This document shows, piece by piece, positions 15,375-21,929 of a stretch of DNA of 23,970 bases. This stretch comes from CAZYEI01 sp964646425 (GTDB lineage Bacteria; Bacillota_I; Bacilli_A; RFN20; JAISJY01): the NCBI GenBank assembly GCA_964646425.1, contig CAZYEI010000023.1, positions 1 to 23,970 on the forward strand, written 5' to 3'. Below the pieces are notes generated by a model, which saw only the letters and a program-made list of their open reading frames with translations, was not told where the DNA came from and did not search any database. Both the position numbers and the translations under genes were made by a program. How positions within the stretch are numbered: the first letter of the stretch is position 1; each line of letters begins with the position of its first letter.

Positions 15375-15707
15375 ATGATTATAGGTATTGGTGTTGATAT
15401 TGCAAAAATATCAAGATTCGAAAATAAATCCGAGCATTTTGTTAAACGTATTCTTTCAGAAAAAGAGTTAAATATTTATGCTTCATTAAATATAGAAAAT
15501 AAAATAGTTTATTTAGCAACAAGATTTTCTGCTAAGGAAGCTTTGTTTAAAGCTTTTAAAAATAAGAATTTTGATTTTTCTACTATAAGTATTTTGAATG
15601 AAAAAAATGGTGCTCCATATGTTGAATTTGAAACACCATATAAAATTCATATTTCTATTTCTCACGAAAAAGAATATGTTATTTGTTATGTATTAGTAGA
15701 AGAATAA
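15375..15707 (+). CDS. acpS: Holo-[acyl-carrier-protein] synthase
   Basis: AcpS transfers 4'-phosphopantetheine from CoA to a serine of apo-ACP and so activates fatty acid synthesis. The start MIIGIGVDIAKISR holds the Mg-binding Asp8; RFSAKEALFKAF holds Glu55; HISISHEKEYVICYV is the usual C-terminal strand. About 110 aa is slightly short but within the family range. Start: ATG 15375, one base after the spoIIIE TAG, matches the family N-terminus; ATG 15366 and 15351 are in frame and inside spoIIIE, and only the weak AGAG at 15362-15365 helps to choose. Expression is presumably by read-through from spoIIIE. Its last 22 nt overlap the 3' end of the convergent gerC gene, and its terminator lies within gerC. 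Confidence 0.9.
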   Translation: MIIGIGVDIAKISRFENKSEHFVKRILSEKELNIYASLNIENKIVYLATRFSAKEALFKAFKNKNFDFSTISILNEKNGAPYVEFETPYKIHISISHEKEYVICYVLVEE

Positions 15708-16795
15708 TATTGAATCGATTGATAACTGGTCTCAATTTTTAATGAAAAATCATTAATGTTGAGGCTTTTTTTATAACGATACCGCAAATCATTAATACCA
15801 AATATATCAATACTATATCTAATGGAAATATTGTATAAATCTCTTAATTGTTCATATATATGATTTTTTATGATGTTGTCTATATTATTAAAATTTTCAT
15901 TTTGAGGGTAAATAAGATCAATTCCATTAAAATTTAAATATATAATATTATAAGTATCGTAAACTTTGATTTTTGAATTAATGTCATGAATTTTAATAAA
16001 GTATTTGCAATCAATATCATTGATTTCTAAAGAATTTATTTTTTTAGTATATAAGTATTTAAATCCTACTATTTCATTTAATTTAAAGTAAATGAATTTA
16101 TTGGTATATTGTTGAGTGAAGTAACAACCATCAAGATTTAAAATTTTATTATTTGACACTTCACCTTCTTTATCAGAACTTTCAATATTTTCATCTAAGA
16201 AAATTGAAGGAATGTAATACATTTTTTGATTATCAAGTATTGATTTGCAAATTGAAAGAAGAGTATTTGGATAAATTAAACTGGCAATATTTGAATCTTG
16301 TGGATTATTTAAAATAGTGAAGAAAGAAGATTCATCTAATATATTTTGATTATTAAAAATATTTTCAATGTTTTCATTTGTTCCATAGACATAAATGTTT
16401 GTTGGAAGTATAGGATGTTTTATTAATAATTTAAATAAGTTTTGGACTATTATTTCATTGTTTAATATTGAATTTGTTAAAATCAAACTTTGAATATGGC
16501 GCATACTTATTCTTTTTTTAGTTATACTATTTAATTTATTATAGCAATCATAAAATGATTTTCCGTTTTGTTTAATTGAAAAAGTGGAATTTTTGGAATT
16601 AGGACTGATATTTTCATTTTTAGATAAAAAAGAAGGATTGATTATTTGAAAAAATAAAGTATATTCCTTTGCTTTATTATCGTAGTCGAAGGCAAAACTT
16701 GTTGGATATAATTCATTACTAATATCAATACTTGTTATTTTACTGGAGGCAAATACTAATATGATTATCGAAAGTGTTAAAAATAATTTTTTCAT
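15686..16795 (-). CDS. gerC: Spore germination protein GerC (GerAC family), without lipobox cysteine
   Basis: GerAC-type proteins are normally lipoproteins on the outer face of the spore inner membrane and form the C subunit of germinant receptors. The assignment rests on position (third gene after gerB and gerA), an N-terminal signal segment, length (369 aa, usual about 370-400) and the family layout: Ser/Thr/Phe-rich N-domain with LYPTSFAFDYD, the RHIQSLILTNSIL motif, and a C-terminal domain ending in a helix before DIFGINDLRYR. Sequence conservation is low. Unlike the family, there is no cysteine near the signal end: it reads ILVFASSKITS, with Ser17-Ser18 where Cys is expected. The ATG overlaps the gerA stop (ATGA) and has no ribosome binding site of its own, so it depends on coupling. 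The 3' end overlaps acpS. Confidence 0.8.
   Translation of the reverse strand: MKKLFLTLSIIILVFASSKITSIDISNELYPTSFAFDYDNKAKEYTLFFQIINPSFLSKNENISPNSKNSTFSIKQNGKSFYDCYNKLNSITKKRISMRHIQSLILTNSILNNEIIVQNLFKLLIKHPILPTNIYVYGTNENIENIFNNQNILDESSFFTILNNPQDSNIASLIYPNTLLSICKSILDNQKMYYIPSIFLDENIESSDKEGEVSNNKILNLDGCYFTQQYTNKFIYFKLNEIVGFKYLYTKKINSLEINDIDCKYFIKIHDINSKIKVYDTYNIIYLNFNGIDLIYPQNENFNNIDNIIKNHIYEQLRDLYNISIRYSIDIFGINDLRYRYKKSLNINDFSLKIETSYQSIQYYSSTNT
15731..15773 (+). terminator. Terminator of the spoIIIE-acpS transcript, inside gerC
   Basis: On the plus strand, CTCAA (15731-15735) pairs with TTGAG (15759-15763) and TTAATGA (15739-15745) with TCATTAA (15750-15756), separated by a small internal loop, with an AAAA hairpin loop, followed by GC and TTTTTTT. 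It lies 24 nt after the acpS stop but wholly within the gerC coding sequence on the other strand. Confidence 0.7.
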
Positions 16796-18150
16796 TGTTT
16801 GTGGGTTATTTTATCAAGATAATATTCAATGCCTCGAAATTGAATAAAATTTTTTTGATAAAATTCTATATCACTTAAATATAATAATATGCAAATTGAA
16901 CTTAAAAAAAATCCAATTAGTCCAAGAAAGAGTGCACTAATAAAAATAATGGACTGACATATAAAAATAGCAGTATTGAAACTTAAATTATCAGAAATTA
17001 TATATGTTGAAATAGTCGAAACAGAACAGATTAATAATACTTCCTGACCGATAATTCCACTAGTTACGGACACTTGGCCAATAATGATACTTCCTACCAT
17101 AAGTAATGCACTATTTATTCCTGAAACATTTCTAGTTCCAGCTAGTCTAAATAATTGAAAAAAGAGTGTCGCAATAACTAGTTCTACTTGAATTGGGTAA
17201 GATATTCCTTGTCTAGCGTTGTAAATATTGTTTAATAAAACTAAAGGAATAAAGTCTGGTGTATATGCAAGTAATGCAGTTGAAAATCCTAATAAAAATA
17301 GGCTAATAAAAAAAGCAATCATATATAAGATATGATCTATTTTTTTTATTGTATAATGCTCTAAGCTATTATCGGCATATTCAATAAAATTATGAAATGA
17401 ACTTGGAAAAATAAGTGCTAATGGCATTCCGTCAATTAAAATTACTACTTTTCCTTTTACTAAAGAGTGGGCTACAAAACTACTTCTTGAAGTATAAGTA
17501 AAGGAAGTGAAAATTCCATCTTCTTTTAATACTTCTTTTTCAAACTGGGACATTGTTACTAATGCCTCAAGTTCGCAATTTTTTATTTTTTCACGAATTT
17601 TTTTCAGCACATATGTTTTTTTCATATTATCATGATAAATAATATGGACATCTGTTTTAGTTACGCTACCAATTATGTATTTTTCGGATTTAATAACTAC
17701 TGATTTTAATCTTTTTCTAAGTAAAGATTCGTTTATTAAGATACTTTCTACTAAACCATCATGGGCATCGCTATTTGAAGCATCACCTGGTGGAAGGGTG
17801 GTATTTCTATGGGGAGCATTTGAACAATCAAGATAATAAAAAGAATAATTTAGACTACATATTATCACAAAATGACCTAAAAACAAATGATGTTCAATTG
17901 AACTCAATGTCTTATTTTCAAGTTCTGCTAAATTTGCTATTGAACTTTCATTTAATTTATCGTCGCTTTTTCTTAAGAGATTTCTTAACAGTGGGAGATA
18001 AAATGAGTTAAATGTTTTAATATCAGAAAGTTCACTGTGATATAATACATAAAAAAAATTATTAGCATCTTTAATATATATGTGTCCAATAAAATTTACA
18101 TTTTTTAGATTGTCATTTATGTTTTTAATTTGTTCATATATTTTTTTCAT
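16792..18150 (-). CDS. gerA: Spore germination protein GerA (GerAA family)
   Basis: GerAA-type proteins are the large membrane subunit of germinant receptors in the spore inner membrane. The sequence shows an N-terminal soluble domain with GLVESILINESLLRKRLKS, VTKTDVHIIYHD, SFVAHSLVKGKVVILIDGMPLALIFPSSF (all family positions), then membrane segments from about residue 275, including the loop ISYPIQVELVIATLFFQLFRLAG and GSIIIGQVSVTSGIIG. At 452 aa it is a little shorter than Bacillus GerAA (about 480). ATG 18150 has AGGAG 8 nt upstream (18163-18159) and overlaps the gerB end by 17 nt; its TGA overlaps the gerC ATG. The gene order gerB-gerA-gerC differs from the classic A-B-C order. The germinant cannot be read from sequence. 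Confidence 0.93.
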   Translation of the reverse strand: MKKIYEQIKNINDNLKNVNFIGHIYIKDANNFFYVLYHSELSDIKTFNSFYLPLLRNLLRKSDDKLNESSIANLAELENKTLSSIEHHLFLGHFVIICSLNYSFYYLDCSNAPHRNTTLPPGDASNSDAHDGLVESILINESLLRKRLKSVVIKSEKYIIGSVTKTDVHIIYHDNMKKTYVLKKIREKIKNCELEALVTMSQFEKEVLKEDGIFTSFTYTSRSSFVAHSLVKGKVVILIDGMPLALIFPSSFHNFIEYADNSLEHYTIKKIDHILYMIAFFISLFLLGFSTALLAYTPDFIPLVLLNNIYNARQGISYPIQVELVIATLFFQLFRLAGTRNVSGINSALLMVGSIIIGQVSVTSGIIGQEVLLICSVSTISTYIISDNLSFNTAIFICQSIIFISALFLGLIGFFLSSICILLYLSDIEFYQKNFIQFRGIEYYLDKITHKQ

Positions 18151-19189
18151 GATTATTGCTCCTAAAGGTTATAAATTGAATAATTAATAATGTTAAAAAA
18201 AGAAAACCTAATAAATAAAATAATGTATCGATTATATTTTTTAAAATATACACTTTTTCAAATAAAAAAAGTGAGAATATGAGAATAAATGCAAAAAAGA
18301 GAATAATTTTATTTGGTGACTCTATAAAATAAAGTTGTCTTAATGAATGAAGTAAATTTAGAATAAATATAAAAGTAGTTATAAGACACAAGGAAACTGG
18401 TATGATATATAAATGTTCACTATAATATCCAAGATCAAGTGCATCAAATATAGTATAAAAAGGATAGTCTAAATAGGATACAAGGACTCCAAGTTGTTTA
18501 ATTTGTATAAATAAAAAATATGTATTTGATACAAATAATATTATTGCAAGTATGATTAATTCTTTTATTCTAAATGGTGTTGAAGCATATGAAGTTGTTG
18601 ATAGTGAAAGTAATGGAAATAATATAATTGATAAAAGATATAAAAAAATAAAAATAAGATTACTATTTATAGAGATATTTATGGGAAGAAGTATGGAAAT
18701 ATCAATATTTTTAGGTACAAAGAAAAAAACTAGAAATTGTAATTCAAAGAGAATAAAAATAATTACGCCTACTTGATATGTAGAATATGGACTTTTATAT
18801 ATTCCGAAAGATACTAAGACAAATAATAATGGCATAATAAAAATATATTTAGCATTAACGTAAAAGTAATTGTTTATGAAGTTAAAAAAGAAATAGATTA
18901 AATATAAGAGCAAAATTAGAGTAATTAATGTTATTGTTATTGCATACATGCAATATGATGCTTTATTGTTTTGTTTAAAATAAAATAAATCGTAATTTCT
19001 TATTTTCTCATATTTGTTTTTGAGAAAAATAATCATAAGTGATTGTAATAAATAGGCAAAAAATAATAGGAAAAATGCTAATTTAAAGTTAAATCTATAT
19101 AAATATGGTGCAAGTATAACTTGATTGAAAAAAGTTGCAAGCAGTCCATAAACAATTAATATAAGGGAACTAGGAAGTTTCTTATTCAT
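18134..19189 (-). CDS. gerB: Spore germination permease GerB (GerAB family)
   Basis: GerAB-type proteins are APC-superfamily, ten-helix membrane proteins that bind the germinant in the receptor complex. This 351-residue protein is almost entirely hydrophobic, with about ten membrane segments and the family-like start (SLILIVYGLLATFFNQVILAPY) and the YPFYTIFDALDLGYYSEHLYIIPVSLCLI region equivalent to the helix 8-9 part. Conserved motifs are weaker than in gerA, so the call leans on context. The start is ATG 19189, with GGTGA 7 nt upstream; the longer ATG at 19273 adds 28 hydrophilic residues, lacks spacing-correct signals and runs into the promoter of the divergent gene, so it is rejected. It contains no Trp and ends in TGA inside gerA. 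First gene of the gerBAC operon. Confidence 0.87.
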   Translation of the reverse strand: MNKKLPSSLILIVYGLLATFFNQVILAPYLYRFNFKLAFFLLFFAYLLQSLMIIFLKNKYEKIRNYDLFYFKQNNKASYCMYAITITLITLILLLYLIYFFFNFINNYFYVNAKYIFIMPLLFVLVSFGIYKSPYSTYQVGVIIFILFELQFLVFFFVPKNIDISILLPINISINSNLIFIFLYLLSIILFPLLSLSTTSYASTPFRIKELIILAIILFVSNTYFLFIQIKQLGVLVSYLDYPFYTIFDALDLGYYSEHLYIIPVSLCLITTFIFILNLLHSLRQLYFIESPNKIILFFAFILIFSLFLFEKVYILKNIIDTLFYLLGFLFLTLLIIQFITFRSNNHEKNI

Positions 19190-19244
19190 CAGGGTATCAC
19201 CATTTTTATTTTTGTCGAAAATTGTCAAATTATGCAAATCTATA

Positions 19245-19273
19245 TTGAAATAACTGAATTTATGTGTTAACAT
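19245..19273 (+). promoter_or_regulatory. Sigma-A promoter of the SSB-like gene
   Basis: -35 TTGAAA (19245-19250), 17-nt spacer ending in TGT, -10 TAACAT (19268-19273), i.e. an extended -10. Predicted start near 19280, leader about 40 nt with GGGAGG (19306-19311) before ATG 19320. It is divergent from gerB and occupies the region between the two genes. Confidence 0.55.
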
Positions 19274-19319
19274 AATTTTAGTTTTACCTGCTTTACATAA
19301 TAATAGGGAGGATTAGAAA

Positions 19320-19610
19320 ATGATATGCTGTAGTGCATCAGGAGTTGGCAGAGTATTTAAGATTGAGAATGATATAAATAATGTTGAATATATTTTATTG
19401 GAAGTAGAAAGACCTTTTCTTGGTGAACAAAGAAAACAAGTAAATGATTATTTACCTTTATATGATTGGAATGATAGATGTAAAAGATTTTCATATTACA
19501 TTGAAGAAGGGGATATTATTGCTTTTAAAGGCCGTATTGAAACTAAAAATGAAATTGGCGTTATAATTGTTTGCGAACAAGTTAGGGTAATATTAAAAGG
19601 AAAAAAATAA
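19320..19610 (+). CDS. Small OB-fold protein resembling single-stranded DNA-binding protein
   Basis: The 96-residue product is not a canonical SSB, whose start is NRVVLVGRLTRDPE, but the middle follows the SSB strand pattern: YILLEVERPF (strand 3 like), VNDYLPLYDWNDRCKRFSYY (as in tDfipv..W...A......), then EEGDIIAFKGRIETKNE (KGs.i.veGrl.tr) and VCEQVRVIL (the usual end of the OB domain). It lacks the long acidic C-terminal tail with the PF tip that recruits partner proteins, since it ends at KGKK. It could be a short accessory SSB or a PriB-like protein. GGGAGG with 8-nt spacing and its own promoter support translation. It is followed by thyA and dfrA, a DNA-precursor context. No symbol is given because the exact family is unsure. 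Confidence 0.65.
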   Translation: MICCSASGVGRVFKIENDINNVEYILLEVERPFLGEQRKQVNDYLPLYDWNDRCKRFSYYIEEGDIIAFKGRIETKNEIGVIIVCEQVRVILKGKK

Positions 19611-19637
19611 GTTTTTCTATCTATTTTTAGCAACATA

Positions 19638-19646
19638 TGTTAAAAT
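19638..19646 (+). promoter_or_regulatory. Possible extended -10 promoter of thyA
   Basis: TGTTAAAAT (19638-19646) is an extended -10 (TGn plus TAAAAT) in the gap before thyA. No -35 hexamer is recognisable at 16-18 nt and no terminator closes the preceding gene, so read-through from 19280 is also possible. Confidence 0.4.
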
Positions 19647-19677
19647 TAAAAAAGATTTAAAAAAAGAGGAATGATTT

Positions 19678-20550
19678 ATGAAATGTTATTTAGATTTATG
19701 TAAATACGTATTAAATAATGGAACATATAAGAAGGATAGAACTGGCGTTGGTACATATTCTACTTTTGGTTATCAAATGCGTGTTAATTTAGAAGAAGGC
19801 TTTCCTTTGTTAACTACTAAAAAGGTGTTTTATAAAGGTGTCCTTGCAGAATTATTGTGGTTTATTAAAGGAAATACTAATATTCAGGAACTTGTAAAGC
19901 AAAATGTGAAAATTTGGAATGAATGGCCTTATGAATCATATAAAAAATCAAATGACTATCAAGGGGAAAGTTTAGCAGAATTTGTTGAAAAAATAAAACT
20001 TGATGATGAATTTGCTGAAAAATATGGTAATCTTGGACCAGTGTATGGAAAACAATGGCGTGATTTTTTTGGAGTTGATCAACTTAAAGAACTAGAAAAT
20101 AATTTAAAAAATAATCCTTTTTCAAGAAGACATATTTTATGTGCTTGGAATCCTGCTCAAATTAATGATATGGCCTTACCACCTTGTCATGCTTTTGTTC
20201 AATTTTATGTCTCTGGGGATGGAAAAAAATTGTCATGTCAACTATATCAAAGAAGTGCTGATGTTTTTTTGGGAGTACCATTTAATATTGCATCTTATGC
20301 TACTTTATTGATTATGTTAGCTCATACATGTGGATATGAGGCATATGAATTTATTCATACATTCGGAGATGTACATATTTATAATAATCACCTTGAACAA
20401 ATTAAACTTCAATTGTCGAGAGAACCTAGACCTCTTCCAAAACTTGTAATAAAAAGAAAGGTATCTAGTATTTTTGATTTTAAATATGATGATTTTGAAA
20501 TTGTTGATTATAATCCTCATGAAAAGATTGTCGGGGAGGTCGCTGTATAA
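19678..20550 (+). CDS. thyA: Thymidylate synthase
   Basis: ThyA makes dTMP from dUMP with methylene-tetrahydrofolate as carbon donor and reductant, producing dihydrofolate. All main motifs are present: KKDRTGVGTYSTFGYQMR at the N-terminus, FPLLTTKKVFYKGVLAELLWFIKG, GNLGPVYGKQWRDF, the active-site LPPCHAFVQFYV with Cys170, LYQRSADVFLGVPFNIASYATL, and HTFGDVHIYNNHLEQI. At 290 aa it has a medium-size insert after the ELLWFIKGNTN segment, between the short E. coli type (264) and long L. casei type (316). AGAGGA precedes the ATG. The stop TAA shares its last base with the dfrA ATG, so the two enzymes that cycle folate between them are made together. Confidence 0.97.
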   Translation: MKCYLDLCKYVLNNGTYKKDRTGVGTYSTFGYQMRVNLEEGFPLLTTKKVFYKGVLAELLWFIKGNTNIQELVKQNVKIWNEWPYESYKKSNDYQGESLAEFVEKIKLDDEFAEKYGNLGPVYGKQWRDFFGVDQLKELENNLKNNPFSRRHILCAWNPAQINDMALPPCHAFVQFYVSGDGKKLSCQLYQRSADVFLGVPFNIASYATLLIMLAHTCGYEAYEFIHTFGDVHIYNNHLEQIKLQLSREPRPLPKLVIKRKVSSIFDFKYDDFEIVDYNPHEKIVGEVAV

Positions 20551-21017
20551 TGTTTGTAGCAATAGTAGCACATGATAAAAATTTACTTATTGGTAATGAT
20601 TTAAAAATTCCTTGGCATGTAAAAGAAGATTTTCAACATTTTAAAAGAACTACAATAAATCATACTATTGTAATGGGTTTAAATACTTATAAATCTATCG
20701 GTAAAGCTTTGCCTGATAGAAAAACGATTGTGATAAGTGATGTTGCTGTTCCTGAAATTAAAGATGCCGAAGTTTTAAATTCACTTGATGCTTTAATATC
20801 ACGTTATAAAAATAGTAGTGAAAAAATATTTATTTGTGGAGGTGCTTCAATATATCGCCAACTTTTGCCATTATGTGATGAATTAATAGTATCCTTAATA
20901 AAAGGGGATTATGAAGGGAATATTTATTTTCCAGAATATCGTCATGATTTTAAAAAAATAAATGTTATTGAAAATGAAAAATTTACAATTAATTATTACA
21001 AGAAAGTTGGTAAATAA
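20550..21017 (+). CDS. dfrA: Dihydrofolate reductase
   Basis: DHFR reduces dihydrofolate, the product of ThyA, to tetrahydrofolate with NADPH. The 155-residue protein has the N-terminal strand FVAIVAHDKNLLIGN, the PWHVKEDFQHFK motif with catalytic Asp27, TIVMGLNTYKSIGKALPDRKTIVIS (NADPH site) and IFICGGASIYRQLLPLCDELIV, all normal for a chromosomal, trimethoprim-sensitive type by general pattern; sensitivity itself cannot be read. The ATG overlaps the thyA stop (TAATG), with GGGGAGG at 20533-20539 inside thyA as ribosome binding site. plsC follows after 2 nt. thyA-dfrA pairing is common in Bacilli and confirms the function. Confidence 0.95.
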   Translation: MFVAIVAHDKNLLIGNDLKIPWHVKEDFQHFKRTTINHTIVMGLNTYKSIGKALPDRKTIVISDVAVPEIKDAEVLNSLDALISRYKNSSEKIFICGGASIYRQLLPLCDELIVSLIKGDYEGNIYFPEYRHDFKKINVIENEKFTINYYKKVGK

Positions 21018-21019
21018 TT

Positions 21020-21757
21020 ATGTTAAAATATTTAATTATTGTTTTTAAATTGGGCTTTTATTTAATTTATAAAACTCCGAAAATATTATATATTTATTAT
21101 AGAAGAAATAAGTATAGTGCTGAATATAAATATAATTACTGTCGTAATATTATGCATAAGTTATCTAAAGCCTTTAATGTTGAGTATCATATTGATGGAT
21201 TGGAAAATTTGCCGAAAGATGGTCAATATGTTCTTTATCCTAATCATCAATCCAATTTTGATCCATTGGCACTTATTTCGATTTTTAATGAGCCATTTCA
21301 ATTTGTAGGTAAAATTGAAGTTAAGAAAATGCCCTATATTAATAAATTTTTTGAAATCTTGGATTGCATATATTTAGATAGAGAAGATATCCGTGCTTCA
21401 ATTAAAACGATGAGAGAGTGTCAAAGGCGTATAGCAGAAGATAAAATTAATTATGTTATTTTCCCAGAAGGAACAAGAACGAGAAAACTAGATCGTCGTA
21501 TGAACGAATATAAGGCGGGTGCTTTAAAGCCGGCATATGGAGCGCATGCTTATATTGTTCCTACAATGTTGAATGGAACATATAGAGTATTAAACAAAAA
21601 TATTCGTCGCAAAACTTATCGTGTTGATATTAAATTTTTAATTCCTATTTCATATGAAGAATATAAAGATATTACTACAACGGATTTGGCTAAGCAAATT
21701 CATGACTTAACAGCAATAGAATTAGAAAAGTCCTTTATTAATAATCCAGCTGAATAA
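21020..21757 (+). CDS. plsC: 1-acyl-sn-glycerol-3-phosphate acyltransferase
   Basis: PlsC acylates lysophosphatidic acid to phosphatidic acid at the inner face of the membrane. An N-terminal hydrophobic helix (KYLIIVFKLGFYLIY) would anchor it. The catalytic HX4D motif is NHQSNFD with His76 and Asp81, the substrate motif FPEGTR is at 148-153, and VPTMLNGTY is the third block (P-x-x-x-x-G). 245 aa is usual for Firmicutes. The ATG follows dfrA by 2 nt with only a weak GTTGG upstream, so it is probably translated by coupling in the thyA-dfrA-plsC unit. The final residues are hydrophilic. It ends before a strong terminator. Confidence 0.93.
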   Translation: MLKYLIIVFKLGFYLIYKTPKILYIYYRRNKYSAEYKYNYCRNIMHKLSKAFNVEYHIDGLENLPKDGQYVLYPNHQSNFDPLALISIFNEPFQFVGKIEVKKMPYINKFFEILDCIYLDREDIRASIKTMRECQRRIAEDKINYVIFPEGTRTRKLDRRMNEYKAGALKPAYGAHAYIVPTMLNGTYRVLNKNIRRKTYRVDIKFLIPISYEEYKDITTTDLAKQIHDLTAIELEKSFINNPAE

Positions 21758-21769
21758 CAGCTTATTAAG

Positions 21770-21808
21770 AAACTATTAAGTTTTTTTGATTATCTTAATA
21801 GTTTTTTT
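21770..21808 (+). terminator. Rho-independent terminator after plsC
   Basis: Stem AAACTATTAAG (21770-21780) and CTTAATAGTTT (21794-21804), 13-nt T-rich loop, T run to 21808. It closes the thyA-dfrA-plsC unit and isolates the heat-shock operon. Confidence 0.88.
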
Positions 21809-21843
21809 AATTATTTATAATTAAATTAAATTTTATAAAAAAA

Positions 21844-21870
21844 TTAGCACTCAAGTGTTGACTTTGCTAA
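21844..21870 (+). promoter_or_regulatory. CIRCE operator 1 (perfect left arm, degenerate right arm)
   Basis: TTAGCACTC (21844-21852), exactly 9 nt, then CTTTGCTAA (21862-21870). The consensus is TTAGCACTC-N9-GAGTGCTAA, so the left arm is perfect and the right arm keeps six of nine bases. It overlaps the -35 element, where bound HrcA would block polymerase. Confidence 0.75.
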
Positions 21871-21885
21871 AAAAATGAATATAAT
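21858..21885 (+). promoter_or_regulatory. Sigma-A promoter of the hrcA-grpE-dnaK operon
   Basis: -35 TTGACT (21858-21863), 16-nt spacer, -10 TATAAT (21880-21885). Predicted start near 21892, within CIRCE operator 2. The -35 lies within CIRCE operator 1. Confidence 0.85.
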
Positions 21886-21889
21886 ATAA

Positions 21890-21916
21890 TTAGCAATCCG
21901 AAAAAGGGAGTGCTAA
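21890..21916 (+). promoter_or_regulatory. CIRCE operator 2 (one mismatch to consensus)
   Basis: TTAGCAATC (21890-21898), 9-nt spacer, GAGTGCTAA (21908-21916): a single mismatch in the left arm, perfect right arm. It covers the predicted transcription start and the first leader bases, just before the ribosome binding site GAGGTGAG (21919-21926). It is the stronger of the two HrcA sites by overall match. Confidence 0.93.
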
Positions 21917-21929
21917 ACGAGGTGAGAAT

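Noticed and set aside
19228..19260. Sigma-G-like promoter before gerB (minus strand CATAATT at 19234-19228)
   Set aside because: The -10-like element is fair but no acceptable -35 lies 17-18 nt upstream, and the alternative GCATA with a downstream AAAAATA would place the start in the ribosome binding site. Not strong enough to list in AT-rich DNA.
19189..19273. Longer gerB start at 19273
   Set aside because: It adds 28 hydrophilic residues atypical for the family, overlaps the divergent sigma-A promoter, and the ATG at 19189 has a properly spaced GGTGA.
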